Positions 27,120 through 35,447 of a stretch of 64,000 bases of DNA are shown here, piece by piece. Numbering within the stretch: position 1 is the stretch's first letter; each line of letters starts with the position of its first letter. A program made the position numbers and the translations under genes. Location of the stretch: positions 1 to 64,000 of the forward strand of contig JBCCPJ010000012.1 in assembly GCA_039024895.1 (NCBI GenBank). Reading direction: 5' to 3'. The stretch comes from JAJDOD01 sp039024895. GTDB lineage: Bacteria; Pseudomonadota; Alphaproteobacteria; Rhodobacterales; Rhodobacteraceae. Under the pieces are notes generated by a model. It did not search any database and was not told where the DNA came from. It saw only the letters and a list, made by a program, of their open reading frames with translations.

Positions 27120-27656
27120 ATGAAACCTCTCTCCCTCGCGTTTCCCTTGCTCCTTGTCGCGAGTGCGGCCCTGGCTGATTGCCCGGCCCCGCCCGATATC
27201 GCGGCGGAGGAAGCGGTGCTCTTCGACAAATTGCAGCAGGCCGCGAACGAAATGCAGGCGCAGGAAAGTTCCCGTGGTCTGTGGAAGCTCTGGACCAAAG
27301 CGCCGGACGCCGCGGCGCAGGAGTTGCTGGATCAGGGTATGGCGGCGCGGCAAGTATTCGATTTCGTGCGTGCGATCGACCGTTTCGACCGCCTCGTGGA
27401 ATACTGCCCCGATTATGCGGAAGGGTATAATCAACGCGCCTTTGTCAATTTCCTCCGCGAGGATTTCGCGGCTGCGCTCGTCGATTTGGATTTGGCGTTG
27501 GAGCGATCCCCGAGCCATGTGGGCGCACTCTCGGGGAAGGCCCTCACCCTGATGGGACTGGGGGAGGATGAAAAAGCACAAGAGATCCTGCGCGACGCAT
27601 TGGACCTGAACCCGTGGATTCCGGAACGCGGTTTGCTGAAAGGCACGGATCTCTAA
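27120..27656 (+). CDS. Periplasmic tetratricopeptide-repeat protein
   Basis: 178 residues. A signal peptide (MKPLSLAFPLLLVASAALA) is followed by helical TPR-like units, seen in AAQELLDQGMAARQVFDFV, YAEGYNQRAFVNFL and SPSHVGALSGKALTLMGLG. Such proteins scaffold envelope complexes; no partner can be named. A Cys lies two residues after the predicted cleavage site but with Asp before it, so a lipobox is not supported. ATG 27120 is chosen over the upstream open frame since it starts the signal sequence; it is divergent from the rhomboid gene. Confidence 0.75.
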   Translation: MKPLSLAFPLLLVASAALADCPAPPDIAAEEAVLFDKLQQAANEMQAQESSRGLWKLWTKAPDAAAQELLDQGMAARQVFDFVRAIDRFDRLVEYCPDYAEGYNQRAFVNFLREDFAAALVDLDLALERSPSHVGALSGKALTLMGLGEDEKAQEILRDALDLNPWIPERGLLKGTDL

Positions 27657-27766
27657 CGCGCTGGCTTGAACTTCGAAGCCTCCCAGCCGGCCGAATGCCA
27701 CTGTCCAATTTAAGAAACGTCTGTGGTGCGCGTTAGATGAGCAAACTAGAACCTTCAAAGCTCTCA

Positions 27767-27831
27767 TCGTTTCTGCGAAACGACTGCCGCCCAGTGCTAT
27801 GCTCGGAGATTGCCCGTTTCTGTCGAAACGG
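27767..27831. repeat. Two near-identical small hairpins 3' of tRNA-Leu
   Basis: TCGTTTC-TGC-GAAACGA at 27767-27783 and CCGTTTC-TGTC-GAAACGG at 27814-27831. The second lies next to the CCA end of tRNA-Leu and could mark the 3' end of the tRNA precursor, although no T-run follows on the minus strand. Confidence 0.4.
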
Positions 27832-27834
27832 TTT

Positions 27835-27920
27835 TGGTGCGGGCGGTGGGACTCGAACCCACACGGCCATACGGCCCACGGATTTTAAGTCCGATATGTC
27901 TACCATTCCATCACGCCCGC
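27835..27920 (-). tRNA. tRNA-Leu (anticodon UAA), CCA encoded
   Basis: On the minus strand the acceptor stem GCGGGCG pairs with CGCCCGC, followed by discriminator A and CCA. The anticodon loop CTTAAAA gives anticodon TAA, reading UUA. A long variable arm of the leucine type is present, and the T-loop region is GGGTTCGAGTCCC. Total 86 bases including CCA, the usual size for class II tRNA-Leu. Confidence 0.97.
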
Positions 27921-28024
27921 ACGTGTGCCGCAGACTTACGGAAAGCAGCAAATCAGAGCAAGGGGCGAAAGCTCAAAGAAAAAGCCGCTCGAAGGCGGCC
28001 CTGTTCACCAAATTCTAAGATATG

Positions 28025-28594
28025 TCAGCGTCCCCAGCTTCGGACATCGCCACAATCGATATGCACGAAATTCGAGCGGGAGTATCGACCGACACCGCCC
28101 GCGGCACAGGACATGGCCGCGCGGGAAATCTGGCCCACGGTACGACCCTCAAGGCGGATATCCGTCGCTTGGCCTTTCATGTGCAGGGAATTACGCGCCA
28201 CGCCGCGCGAGCGCGACCGCAGCATCGCGTTGGTTTGCGGTGACCGGTACCCTGACAAAAGCATGTAGGACGCATCGGTATCGAGCATCCGATGGGACGC
28301 AGCGAGTATATCAATTGTGCGCTGATCGAATTGTATCACGTTGTTATTGCGCCAATCGCGCATGAAACGATTTACCTCGGCCATCGCTTCCGGGATGTAA
28401 TCGCCTTCAATCCAGTAGATGGTGTCGATACGTTCACCGGTGCGCCCGGAGTGCATCTTCAATCGACGGATATCGCCAGCGCCGCGTAGTAGTCCAAAAG
28501 CATTTGCGAAAGTCGGAGCTGCCGTGATGGTCGTCGCAGCGAATGCTTTCAGCACGCCTCTCCGCGTCATCCTCGTCAGGTTTTCAGCCGTCAT
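28025..28594 (-). CDS. MepK-like M15/DUF882 peptidoglycan endopeptidase with Tat signal
   Basis: 189 residues starting MTAENLTRMTRRGVLKAF, a twin-arginine-type export signal ending near PTFANA. The mature part is the DUF882 (peptidase M15, YcbK) domain, with SGYRSPQTNAML and zinc motifs HMKGQATD and FVHIDCGDVR. In E. coli the homologue MepK cuts mDAP-mDAP (3-3) cross-links and is encoded beside LdtD, which makes them; here the L,D-transpeptidase gene is divergent, 305 bases away. The frame is open up to 28813, but the twin-arginine start at 28594 is better. Confidence 0.88.
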   Translation of the reverse strand: MTAENLTRMTRRGVLKAFAATTITAAPTFANAFGLLRGAGDIRRLKMHSGRTGERIDTIYWIEGDYIPEAMAEVNRFMRDWRNNNVIQFDQRTIDILAASHRMLDTDASYMLLSGYRSPQTNAMLRSRSRGVARNSLHMKGQATDIRLEGRTVGQISRAAMSCAAGGVGRYSRSNFVHIDCGDVRSWGR

Positions 28595-28899
28595 CTGCCA
28601 CAAGTCCCATCTTGTCGTCCCAGCGGGTTGACCCCGAAGTGAACACACCACTCCCCCAAGCGGTGGCGACGTTATGGCGCAATTCGTTAACGCTGCAAAC
28701 AGGAGATCCCATAAAATCAGACAGATCGCCGACAATCGGCGGAAATTTGCCACTTTTTGCAGCAAAAATGGGCAAAGTGAGAATGCTGTTGGAGCGTTGC
28801 GCGGAGGTAACAAAACGGCCCGATGACCGGTTTTTGAATAGACAGCCTTAACGAGTTAGGAAACAAAAGGCCGGGGACGTATTTAGTACGGAACTTGTG
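28595..28899. promoter_or_regulatory. Divergent promoter region with a 31-bp palindrome
   Basis: 305 bases without a gene between the endopeptidase and the L,D-transpeptidase. It holds a palindrome at 28746-28776: arms TTTGCCACTTTTTGC and GCAAAAATGGGCAAA pair at 13 of 15 positions around one base. Placed midway, it could serve both promoters. No terminator or RNA gene is seen. Confidence 0.4.
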
Positions 28900-30510
28900 A
28901 TGTCTGCCACTACACTTCGCTGCGTTTTTTTGATTTTCGGGTTTGTATTTTTTCTTACAGGTCCGGCGGGGGTGAAACCTGCCGAAGCCCAAGTCACCGC
29001 CTTCCTGCAATCCGTGGCTGAAACTGCCGCAAGCGACCGCGAGATCGCGGCGTTTTACCGGGAGAATGGCTATCAGCCGATCTGGACCGGCGATAACCCC
29101 CGTGCCCAAATGCGGCGCGAGGCGTTGCTGACGGCTCTTCAGGATGTGGAACTGCACGGGCTGCCCGCAGCGCGCTACGATTTGGGAACGCTTTCCGTTG
29201 ATCTGCGCCAGATCACATCCGACCGGGCCCTTGGCCGGGCCGAAGTGGAGATGTCCAAACTCTTCCTGCGTTATGCGCGCGACATTCAAACCGGTGTTTT
29301 GGTTCCCTCCGCAATTGATGGCGGCATCGTCCGCGAAGTGCCGCTGCGCGACCGAACAGACCTTCTGACGAATTTCAGTAAAGCGGCGCCTAAGACGTTC
29401 ATTCGCAGTCTGCCGCCGCAAACGCCTGAATATGCGCGCCTCATGAAAGAGAAGCTGCGTCTCAAGATGCTAATCGGACGCGGCGGTTGGGGCGAGACTG
29501 TCGAAGCGCGAAAGCTCGAACCCGGCGACAGCGGCAAAGCGGTGGTGCAACTCCGCAATCGCCTCATCGCCAAAGGCTATATGGGACGCAGCGCCACCGG
29601 CAGCTATGACAACAAAATGGCCCAGGCCGTTTCCCGTTTCCAACAGGATCACGGGCTCGTCTCGGACGGCGTTGCCGGCGCAGGCACGCTGAAAGAAATC
29701 AACGCCACAGCCGAAAAGCGCCTGTCGCAGATCATCGTTGCCATGGAGCGGGAGCGCTGGACCAACATGCCGCGCGGTGACCGACATATCTGGGTCAATA
29801 TCACCGATTTCCAGGCCAAGATCATGGATCACGGGAAGGTCACGTTCCAGACCCGCTCGGTGGTGGGCCATCGCGATCTTGACCGTCAGACGCCGGAATT
29901 CTCCGACGTCATGGAGCATATGGTCATCAACCCCACGTGGAATGTGCCGCGCTCCATCGCGACGAAGGAGTATCTGCCGCTCCTCCAGCAAAACCCCTAT
30001 GCCGTGTCACATCTGAAGCTGATTGACCGGCGCGGGCGGGAGATTTCTCGCGAAAGAGTTGTTGATTTCAACCGCTTCAACGCGCGTAACTTTCCTTTTG
30101 ATATGAAACAGCCGCCGAGCCGCTCGAATGCGCTCGGACTGGTGAAGTTCATGTTCCCGAACCGGCACAATATCTATCTGCATGACACGCCGGCCAAAAA
30201 ACTCTTCGGCCGCGATGTGCGCGCCTTCAGCCACGGTTGCGTGCGTCTCAACGATCCGTTCGACTTCGCCTATGCATTGCTCGCGCGCCAGGAAGCCGAC
30301 CCCGAGGGCACGTTCCAGCGCATTCTTGGGACGGGGCGCGAAACGCAGGTCGACCTCGAACAGCAAGTTCCGGTGCATCTTGTTTATCGCACCGCCTTCA
30401 CCCAAGCGAAAGGGCGGACGCAATTCCGTCTCGACGTCTATGGGCGGGATGCGAAGATTTGGAGAGCATTGGAGGCTGCCGGGGTTTCGCTTTCGCCGCT
30501 CCAGGGCTAA
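28900..30510 (+). CDS. L,D-transpeptidase with peptidoglycan-binding domain (LdtD/YcbB type)
   Basis: 536 residues. Signal sequence with a long hydrophobic stretch (about residues 8-30), a YcbB-type scaffold domain, a PG_binding_1 domain (EPGDSGKAVVQLRNRLIAKG to GVAGAGTLKEIN, about 205-270), and the L,D-transpeptidase catalytic domain. The catalytic Cys is in the signature FSHGCVRLNDP (near residue 447), with the upstream His in NRHNIYLHDTP. It forms 3-3 cross-links in the periplasm. ATG 28900 is the likely start; the GTG immediately before it is an alternative. Divergent from a MepK-like enzyme and 25 bases upstream of lpxD. Confidence 0.92.
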   Translation: MSATTLRCVFLIFGFVFFLTGPAGVKPAEAQVTAFLQSVAETAASDREIAAFYRENGYQPIWTGDNPRAQMRREALLTALQDVELHGLPAARYDLGTLSVDLRQITSDRALGRAEVEMSKLFLRYARDIQTGVLVPSAIDGGIVREVPLRDRTDLLTNFSKAAPKTFIRSLPPQTPEYARLMKEKLRLKMLIGRGGWGETVEARKLEPGDSGKAVVQLRNRLIAKGYMGRSATGSYDNKMAQAVSRFQQDHGLVSDGVAGAGTLKEINATAEKRLSQIIVAMERERWTNMPRGDRHIWVNITDFQAKIMDHGKVTFQTRSVVGHRDLDRQTPEFSDVMEHMVINPTWNVPRSIATKEYLPLLQQNPYAVSHLKLIDRRGREISRERVVDFNRFNARNFPFDMKQPPSRSNALGLVKFMFPNRHNIYLHDTPAKKLFGRDVRAFSHGCVRLNDPFDFAYALLARQEADPEGTFQRILGTGRETQVDLEQQVPVHLVYRTAFTQAKGRTQFRLDVYGRDAKIWRALEAAGVSLSPLQG

Positions 30511-30512
30511 AC

Positions 30513-30532
30513 CTCGTCCCTAAGAGGACGAG
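30513..30532 (+). promoter_or_regulatory. Hairpin occluding the lpxD ribosome site
   Basis: CTCGTCC and GGACGAG (7 perfect pairs, loop CTAAGA) lie just before the lpxD start at 30536. The AGAGGA that would bind the ribosome is in the loop and 3' arm, so the stem could control lpxD translation. Confidence 0.35.
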
Positions 30533-30535
30533 CAC

Positions 30536-31627
30536 ATGCGCTTTACAATGAAAGACATCGCCGCGGCGCTGGAGGCTCAGGTCTTTGGTGATGCAGAGTT
30601 GAGTGTGACCGGCGCCGCCGAACCGGCAGAGGCCGGGCCGGACGACCTGGCGTTGGCAATGGATCCGAAATATGCCGAGGGGCTTAAAAAGGGGGATGCC
30701 CGCGCGGCCATCGTTTGGGATGGCGCGGATTTGGAAGCGTTGGGGCTCGAGGCTGCCATCATCGTGCCGCGCGCCCGCTATGCGATGTCCGGGCTGACAC
30801 GCCTGATGGACTGGGGGCCCGCCGTCGCGCCGGGCATTCATTCCTCCGCCATCGTTGACCCTTCCGCAAAGATCGGCGAAGGGGCCGCCATCGGCCCGTT
30901 GGTGGTGATTGGCGCTGAAGTGATTATTGGCCCCAACGCGCGGATCGCCTCCCATGTCAGTATCGGGGATGAGACCACTATTGGTTCGGATGCCGTGATC
31001 CATGCCGGATGCCGGATCGGTGCGCGCGTCACCATCGGCGACCGCCTCTTTGCGCAACCGGGTGCCGTAATCGGGGCCGATGGGTTCAGCTTTGTGACAC
31101 CGGAAAGAAGCCGTGTCGAAGAGGCCCGCACGTCCCTCGGGACAGAGACACATGCCGTGAACAGCGCATGGACGCGCATCCATTCCCTCGGCAGGGTCGA
31201 GATTGGCGATGACGTGGAACTTGGCGCGAATTGCTGCATTGATCGCGGCACCATTCGCGCAACGCGCATCGGTCGCGGCACAAAGCTCGATAACCTGGTC
31301 CATATCGCCCATAATTGCGAGGTCGGCGAAGATGTTCTGCTTTGCGGTCAGGTCGGCATCGCGGGCTCCACCAAGATAGGCAACAGGGTCGTCCTCGGAG
31401 GCCAAGTCGGCGTCAGCGACAATATCACCGTTGGCGATGATGTGGTGGCCGGGGGTGCCACGAAAATCTTGAGTAAAGTTCCGGCAGGCCGCGTCGTTTT
31501 GGGGTATCCCGCGATGAAAATGGACCAGTTCATCCAGGCTGGGCAGAATTGGCGTCGCTTGCCGCGTCTCATGGAGGATGTGCGCGCCTTGAAGAAAGCG
31601 GTTTCAAAGGACGCCCCGGAAGACTAA
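30536..31627 (+). CDS. lpxD: UDP-3-O-(3-hydroxyacyl)glucosamine N-acyltransferase
   Basis: Third step of lipid A synthesis: adds a 3-hydroxyacyl chain from ACP to UDP-3-O-acyl-glucosamine. 363 residues, with the uridine-binding N-terminal domain and about ten left-handed beta-helix coils built on hexapeptide repeats (HSSAIVDPSAKIGEGAAIGP onward). The catalytic His is in NLVHIAHNCEVGED. C-terminal ACP-binding helix is present (LPRLMEDVRALKKA). Followed by an acyl-carrier protein and a ketoacyl synthase gene, forming a lipid module. Sits 25 bases after the L,D-transpeptidase gene. Confidence 0.96.
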   Translation: MRFTMKDIAAALEAQVFGDAELSVTGAAEPAEAGPDDLALAMDPKYAEGLKKGDARAAIVWDGADLEALGLEAAIIVPRARYAMSGLTRLMDWGPAVAPGIHSSAIVDPSAKIGEGAAIGPLVVIGAEVIIGPNARIASHVSIGDETTIGSDAVIHAGCRIGARVTIGDRLFAQPGAVIGADGFSFVTPERSRVEEARTSLGTETHAVNSAWTRIHSLGRVEIGDDVELGANCCIDRGTIRATRIGRGTKLDNLVHIAHNCEVGEDVLLCGQVGIAGSTKIGNRVVLGGQVGVSDNITVGDDVVAGGATKILSKVPAGRVVLGYPAMKMDQFIQAGQNWRRLPRLMEDVRALKKAVSKDAPED

Positions 31628-31658
31628 ATACACCGCAAAGGCCCGGAGAGGTGGACCC

Positions 31659-31925
31659 ATGAGCGGCGTCGTCAAATACCGTATAATCGAGATCATTGCC
31701 GAACAGGCCGTGCTGGAGCCCTCGGACATCTCACTTGACCAGTCGCTTGAAGATGTGGGGATCGATTCCATGGGACTGGTTGAAGCGATTTTTTCCATCG
31801 AAGAAAGTTTCGACATTCAAGTGCCCTTCAACGCCAACGAGCCGGAAAAGTCAGAGTTTGATATCACTTCGGTCCAATCCATCGTGACAGCCGTCGAAGG
31901 TCTGATCGCGGCGCAGAAAGCCTGA
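31659..31925 (+). CDS. Acyl carrier protein (dedicated, AcpXL-like)
   Basis: 88 residues with an ACP four-helix pattern and the phosphopantetheine site GIDSMGLVEA (Ser37), where the usual housekeeping motif is DSLD. The Met after the Ser and long C-terminal part resemble AcpXL-type carriers used for special fatty acids of lipid A in alphaproteobacteria. The gene lies between lpxD and a ketoacyl-ACP synthase, 31 bases after lpxD with AGAGGTGGACCC as ribosome site. The special-chain role is an inference from context; it is not the housekeeping acpP. Confidence 0.85.
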   Translation: MSGVVKYRIIEIIAEQAVLEPSDISLDQSLEDVGIDSMGLVEAIFSIEESFDIQVPFNANEPEKSEFDITSVQSIVTAVEGLIAAQKA

Positions 31926-31928
31926 TCC

Positions 31929-33134
31929 TTGCGGGTTGTGATCACGGGCGCAGGGACGATCAATCCCCTGGGGCATACGGTACCCGAGACCTTCGATGCC
32001 ATGCGCGAAGGACAGTGTGGTATCGGCGAACTCGACATCCGCGACGTGGACCGGTTGACCGTGCGCATCGCTGCGCAAGTGCGCGATTACGATCCCGATG
32101 CCCGGTTCAATCGCCAGCAACAGGCGCTCTATGATCGATTTACCCAGTTTACGCTGATTGCGGCAGATCAGGCGATTGCTCAATCGGGTCTTGAGTTTGG
32201 CGGCCAACTTGCGGCGCAGACGGGGGTCGTTCTGGGAACCAGTGGCGGTGGGCTCAGCACGCTCGACGATAATTACCGCGCGGTTTACGAAGAAGGGAAG
32301 AACCGTGTGCACCCCTTCATCGTGCCGAAACTGATGAACAACGCGGCTGCCAGCCATGTTTCCATGACCTATAACCTGAAAGGTCCGTCGTTTACGGTGG
32401 CGACTGCTTGCGCCTCCTCCAACCATGCAATGGGCCAGGCATTCAACTTGATCCGTTCGGGCATGGCCCGCGTCATCGTCACGGGTGGCTCTGAATCCAT
32501 GCTCTGTTTTGGCGGCGTCAAAGCGTGGGAAGGGCTTCGCGTCATGTCAAAAGACGCCTGCCGCCCCTTCAGCGCCAACCGAAACGGCATGGTGCAGGGC
32601 GAGGGGGCCGGGGTTTTCGTCTTCGAGGAATTCGAGCATGCCAAGAAACGGGGCGCCGAGATACTTGCGGAAGTCATCGGGTTTTCCATGACGTCGGACG
32701 CCTCCGACATTGTGATGCCGTCCCAGCAGGGGGCTGCCCGCGCCATCGCAGGGGCCTTGAGCGACGCAAAAATCAACGCCGATCACGTGGGCTATATCAA
32801 CGCCCACGGCACGGGAACTGCCGCCAATGACAAGACGGAATGCGCGGCTGTCGCCAGCGTGTTCGGCCGCCACGCCGACCAGGTGTTGATTTCTTCCACC
32901 AAGTCGATGCATGGCCATTTGATTGGCGGCACGGGCGCTGTCGAACTCCTCGCCTGTCTCATGGCTCTGAGAGACGGGGTGATTGCCCCCACCATCGGCT
33001 ACGAAGAACCCGACCCCGAATGCGCGCTCGATGTGGTCCCCAACGAAGCCCGCGAGGCGCATGTGGACCACGTCCTGTCCAACGCCTTCGCCTTCGGCGG
33101 CCTCAACGCCGTTCTTGCGCTCAAAAAAGCCTAA
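31929..33134 (+). CDS. Beta-ketoacyl-ACP synthase II-like (FabF family)
   Basis: 401-residue condensing enzyme that elongates acyl-ACP with malonyl-ACP. The start is TTG at 31929, three bases after the ACP stop; MRVVITGAGTINPLG is the usual KAS N-terminus. The catalytic triad is intact: Cys in TACASSNHAMGQA, His in NAHGTGTAANDKTE, and His in STKSMHGHLIGGTGAVE. Translational coupling to the dedicated ACP suggests it elongates that carrier's chain, possibly a very long or secondary acyl chain of lipid A. A strong hairpin follows at 33140-33171. Confidence 0.9.
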   Translation: MRVVITGAGTINPLGHTVPETFDAMREGQCGIGELDIRDVDRLTVRIAAQVRDYDPDARFNRQQQALYDRFTQFTLIAADQAIAQSGLEFGGQLAAQTGVVLGTSGGGLSTLDDNYRAVYEEGKNRVHPFIVPKLMNNAAASHVSMTYNLKGPSFTVATACASSNHAMGQAFNLIRSGMARVIVTGGSESMLCFGGVKAWEGLRVMSKDACRPFSANRNGMVQGEGAGVFVFEEFEHAKKRGAEILAEVIGFSMTSDASDIVMPSQQGAARAIAGALSDAKINADHVGYINAHGTGTAANDKTECAAVASVFGRHADQVLISSTKSMHGHLIGGTGAVELLACLMALRDGVIAPTIGYEEPDPECALDVVPNEAREAHVDHVLSNAFAFGGLNAVLALKKA

Positions 33135-33139
33135 AGAAA

Positions 33140-33171
33140 AAGGGCCAGCGGTCGCTCAGGCGCTGGCCCTT
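33140..33171 (-). terminator. Bidirectional terminator between convergent genes
   Basis: AAGGGCCAGCG and CGCTGGCCCTT pair perfectly over 11 bases around a 10-base loop. On the minus strand the stem runs into TTTTTCTTT, so it best serves the gene at 33192-33722; on the plus strand it is the only stem after the ketoacyl synthase gene. Confidence 0.8.
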
Positions 33172-33191
33172 CCAAGACGTGTGACCGCCTT

Positions 33192-33722
33192 TTACTCTGC
33201 CGCGAACGGCAGGCTTGAATGGTGCAGGTTGATCTTCAGATCACCATTGTCGTCGAGGATGTAACCAAAGGTGTACTCGACCTTGGTTTCGCTTCCGTCA
33301 GGACCAGTGAAGTAGTAGTTGCCCATGGCCATCGCCGTATCGTCGGTGGTATGGATGCCGTTGTTTTCCCAACGTACATTCGTCCAGCCCTTGATTGCGA
33401 ACCCGCTGTCTTCGGTGCCGTCGGTGCCGACGAAATAGCTCAGCGCTTCGCCGAACTTCTCGCGGAACTGATCCTCAGCCGCCAAAGTTGGCTTGAACAT
33501 CACGTCCGCATCGCCATAGGCGTACAGGCTTTCGATGTGCTCGGTGGCGCGTGTCTTGAAGTCGCCGCCTTCGGTATGTGTCGAAGCAATGGCAACGATG
33601 CCCTCACCCCATTCGGTCTGTGCGTCGATGACGGCTTGTTCCGAGATACCGCCTCCAGCAACAGCAACGCTTGAGGTCAGGGCAAAAATGCCCAGAGCGG
33701 CAAACGGCTTCGAAATAGTCAT
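33192..33722 (-). CDS. Exported NTF2/SnoaL-fold protein
   Basis: 176 residues with a signal peptide (MTISKPFAALGIFALTSSVAVA). The mature part follows the SnoaL/NTF2-like pattern (cone-shaped alpha-beta fold) with EALSYFVGTDG, AMAMGNYYFTG, KVEYTFGYILD and the closing INLHHSSLP. Proteins of this kind are sometimes labelled phosphoribosyl-AMP cyclohydrolase in databases; nothing here supports that activity. Probably periplasmic small-ligand binding or an enzyme of unknown type. Strong ribosome site (AGGAGAGAAGAT) upstream and a good terminator downstream suggest a well-expressed single gene. Confidence 0.8.
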   Translation of the reverse strand: MTISKPFAALGIFALTSSVAVAGGGISEQAVIDAQTEWGEGIVAIASTHTEGGDFKTRATEHIESLYAYGDADVMFKPTLAAEDQFREKFGEALSYFVGTDGTEDSGFAIKGWTNVRWENNGIHTTDDTAMAMGNYYFTGPDGSETKVEYTFGYILDDNGDLKINLHHSSLPFAAE

Positions 33723-34076
33723 ATCTTCTCTCCTCTATGGTGATCGGGTCGGCAGAAATATCCGGCGATCTATGTTAGATGGGCCTTCTACCCATCAAAT
33801 TCTCAATTAAAGCGAGTTTTCTCATTTTCCAGGATTTTTTACTAATGTGACATTAGTTCGCTGAATGTTTCCTAAGGGTCTAAAAATATTGCATAAAATC
33901 GCAGCATCCTGACACAAACAGCCAACATGACCTCGATTGTGACGCGGTTTGCATTTGTATGAGCAAATTCTTGCAGAAACTTTGCCTTAATCGGCCTGTA
34001 ACCCGGTCGGATCACGGTTCCATAAGCGATGGTTGAACCAGAAGGGCAGCGACACTTTCCGTAAAGGACGGCACTT
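33723..34076. other. 354-bp AT-rich intergenic region with a 15-bp palindrome
   Basis: No gene. It separates two divergent secreted-protein genes. CTAATGTGACATTAG at 33842-33856 is a perfect palindrome (CTAATGT / ACATTAG, centre G), suggesting a dimeric regulator site. Ribosome site AAAGGAC precedes the plus-strand gene. The region is more AT-rich than coding DNA. Confidence 0.4.
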
Positions 34077-34385
34077 ATGAAGAACGTACTATTTTCCGGT
34101 CTGTTGGCCATGGCCGCCGGTCTCCCGGGTAACGCATTGGCGCAAAAGCAAGTTTGTGGCGAACGCGATTTGATCGTGCATGAGCTTGAAAACAAACATG
34201 GTGAGTTTCTGCGCTCCGCCGGTTTGCAGGACAACATGATCATGGTTGAGATTTATGCCTCGGATGAGGGCAACTGGACTATCCTATATACAAAGCCATC
34301 CGGCCAATCCTGCTTCATGGCCGTAGGGAAAGCCTGGGAAGATCAAATTGAAGTGGAAGCACCCAAAACCGGGACCGCACTTTAA
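34077..34385 (+). CDS. Small exported protein, unknown function
   Basis: 102 residues with a clear signal peptide (MKNVLFSGLLAMAAGLPGNALA). The mature 80 residues have two cysteines that could form a disulfide (QVCGERDL and GQSCFMAVG). It reads as a compact alpha-beta domain; I do not recognise the family. Ribosome site AAAGGAC is seven bases upstream. A hairpin at 34402-34422 follows, shared with the convergent DUF2585 gene. Confidence 0.65.
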   Translation: MKNVLFSGLLAMAAGLPGNALAQKQVCGERDLIVHELENKHGEFLRSAGLQDNMIMVEIYASDEGNWTILYTKPSGQSCFMAVGKAWEDQIEVEAPKTGTAL

Positions 34386-34401
34386 GGTCTATCACCTTGC
34401 A

Positions 34402-34422
34402 CCGGTGCGTTCGTCGCACCGG
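34402..34422. terminator. Hairpin between convergent genes
   Basis: CCGGTGCG and CGCACCGG pair perfectly over 8 bases around TTCGT, filling the gap between the small exported protein and the DUF2585 gene. No T-run, so termination strength is uncertain. Confidence 0.5.
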
Positions 34423-34974
34423 CTATCGGCTTTGCCACTCCAGCACGCCATCTAGCGGGTAGAGCAGCATCAACACGTTCAGCGCCAAGCCGTCGCGGAT
34501 CACTATGGCGGTCATAACTTCAAACGCGAGGGCAATGGCCACAGTGGCCCATACCGGCAATATGCGCGCGAGGGCAAAGCCCACCCACATTGCGATGATA
34601 TCCGACACGGAATTCACCACGCTGTCGCCGTAGTAATCGAGCGATATGGTCACGCTGCGATACCGCTCGATGACCGCATCGCCGTTCTCTACAATCTCCC
34701 AGGCGCATTCGATCAACGTCGCAATGGAAAGCCGCCATCCAAGGTTCAGCTTTCCCGCAAACAGCCAAAGGAACCCGTAAAACAGGAACCCGTGAATGAT
34801 ATGGCTGAAGACATACCAATCGGCGATGTGTTGGGAGTTTTCGGAGCTGAGTGTTTCGCCGTGCCAGAGCTTTACGTAGCCACATGTGCAGATCGGTTCA
34901 CGGCCAATCAACAAGAGATAGGCCGCGGTGCCAATCAGCATAAGCCCGGTGAGAATGTAGGGCAGGCGGATCAC
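34423..34974 (-). CDS. DUF2585/UPF0314 family membrane protein
   Basis: 183 residues with about five hydrophobic helices and conserved motifs of this alphaproteobacterial family: REPICTCGYVKLWHG, SQHIADWYVFSHIIHGFLFY and LIECAWEIVENGDAVIERY. Function unknown; conserved His, Glu and Cys residues near the membrane could bind a metal. It overlaps the 3' end of the fur gene by four bases, so it is translated in an operon with the regulator, which hints at a metal-homeostasis link. Confidence 0.88.
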   Translation of the reverse strand: MIRLPYILTGLMLIGTAAYLLLIGREPICTCGYVKLWHGETLSSENSQHIADWYVFSHIIHGFLFYGFLWLFAGKLNLGWRLSIATLIECAWEIVENGDAVIERYRSVTISLDYYGDSVVNSVSDIIAMWVGFALARILPVWATVAIALAFEVMTAIVIRDGLALNVLMLLYPLDGVLEWQSR

Positions 34975-35378
34975 TTCCGCTTCACACCATAGAGTTCCAG
35001 CCGGTGTCCCTTGAGTTCATAGCCCAGCTTGGCGGCAATCTTCTCCTGAAGCGCCTCGATCTCCGCATCGACAAACTGGATCACCTCACCGGATTTGAGA
35101 TCGATTAGATGATCGTGGTGGTCCCGCTCGGCATCTTCATAGCGCGCGCGCCCATCGCGAAACTCAAGCTTTTCCAAAATCCCCGCTTCTTCAAAGAGTT
35201 TTACCGTGCGGTATACCGTTGCCAGCGAAATGCCGGCATCGACACCGCTGGCGCGGGCGTAAAGCTCCTCAACGTCCGGATGATCGTGGGAGTCTTCCAG
35301 CACCGTCGCAATCACGCGGCGCTGTTCCGTCATTCGGAGGCCCTTCGCCTCACATCGCTCGATAATCGTCTCTGTCAT
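34971..35378 (-). CDS. fur: Fur-family metal-responsive regulator (Fur/Mur)
   Basis: 135-residue winged-helix repressor. MTEQRRVIATVLEDSHDHPD and ISLATVYRTVKLFEEAGILEK form the DNA-binding domain; HHDHLIDLKSGEVIQFVD carries the metal-binding His/Asp/Glu. C-terminal CXXC zinc pairs are absent, and the histidine-rich heme motif of Irr is not seen, so it belongs to the Fur/Mur branch, which in alphaproteobacteria may answer to manganese or iron. ATG 35378 (after GAGGGG) is preferred to the ATG three codons upstream. Divergent from queF, coupled to DUF2585. Confidence 0.88.
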   Translation of the reverse strand: MTETIIERCEAKGLRMTEQRRVIATVLEDSHDHPDVEELYARASGVDAGISLATVYRTVKLFEEAGILEKLEFRDGRARYEDAERDHHDHLIDLKSGEVIQFVDAEIEALQEKIAAKLGYELKGHRLELYGVKRK

Positions 35379-35447
35379 GCCCCTCATTCCTTACCCTGTC
35401 TTACGAAAAGCAGCGCGCAGGAGCAACGCAAAGACCGCCTGCGAAAA

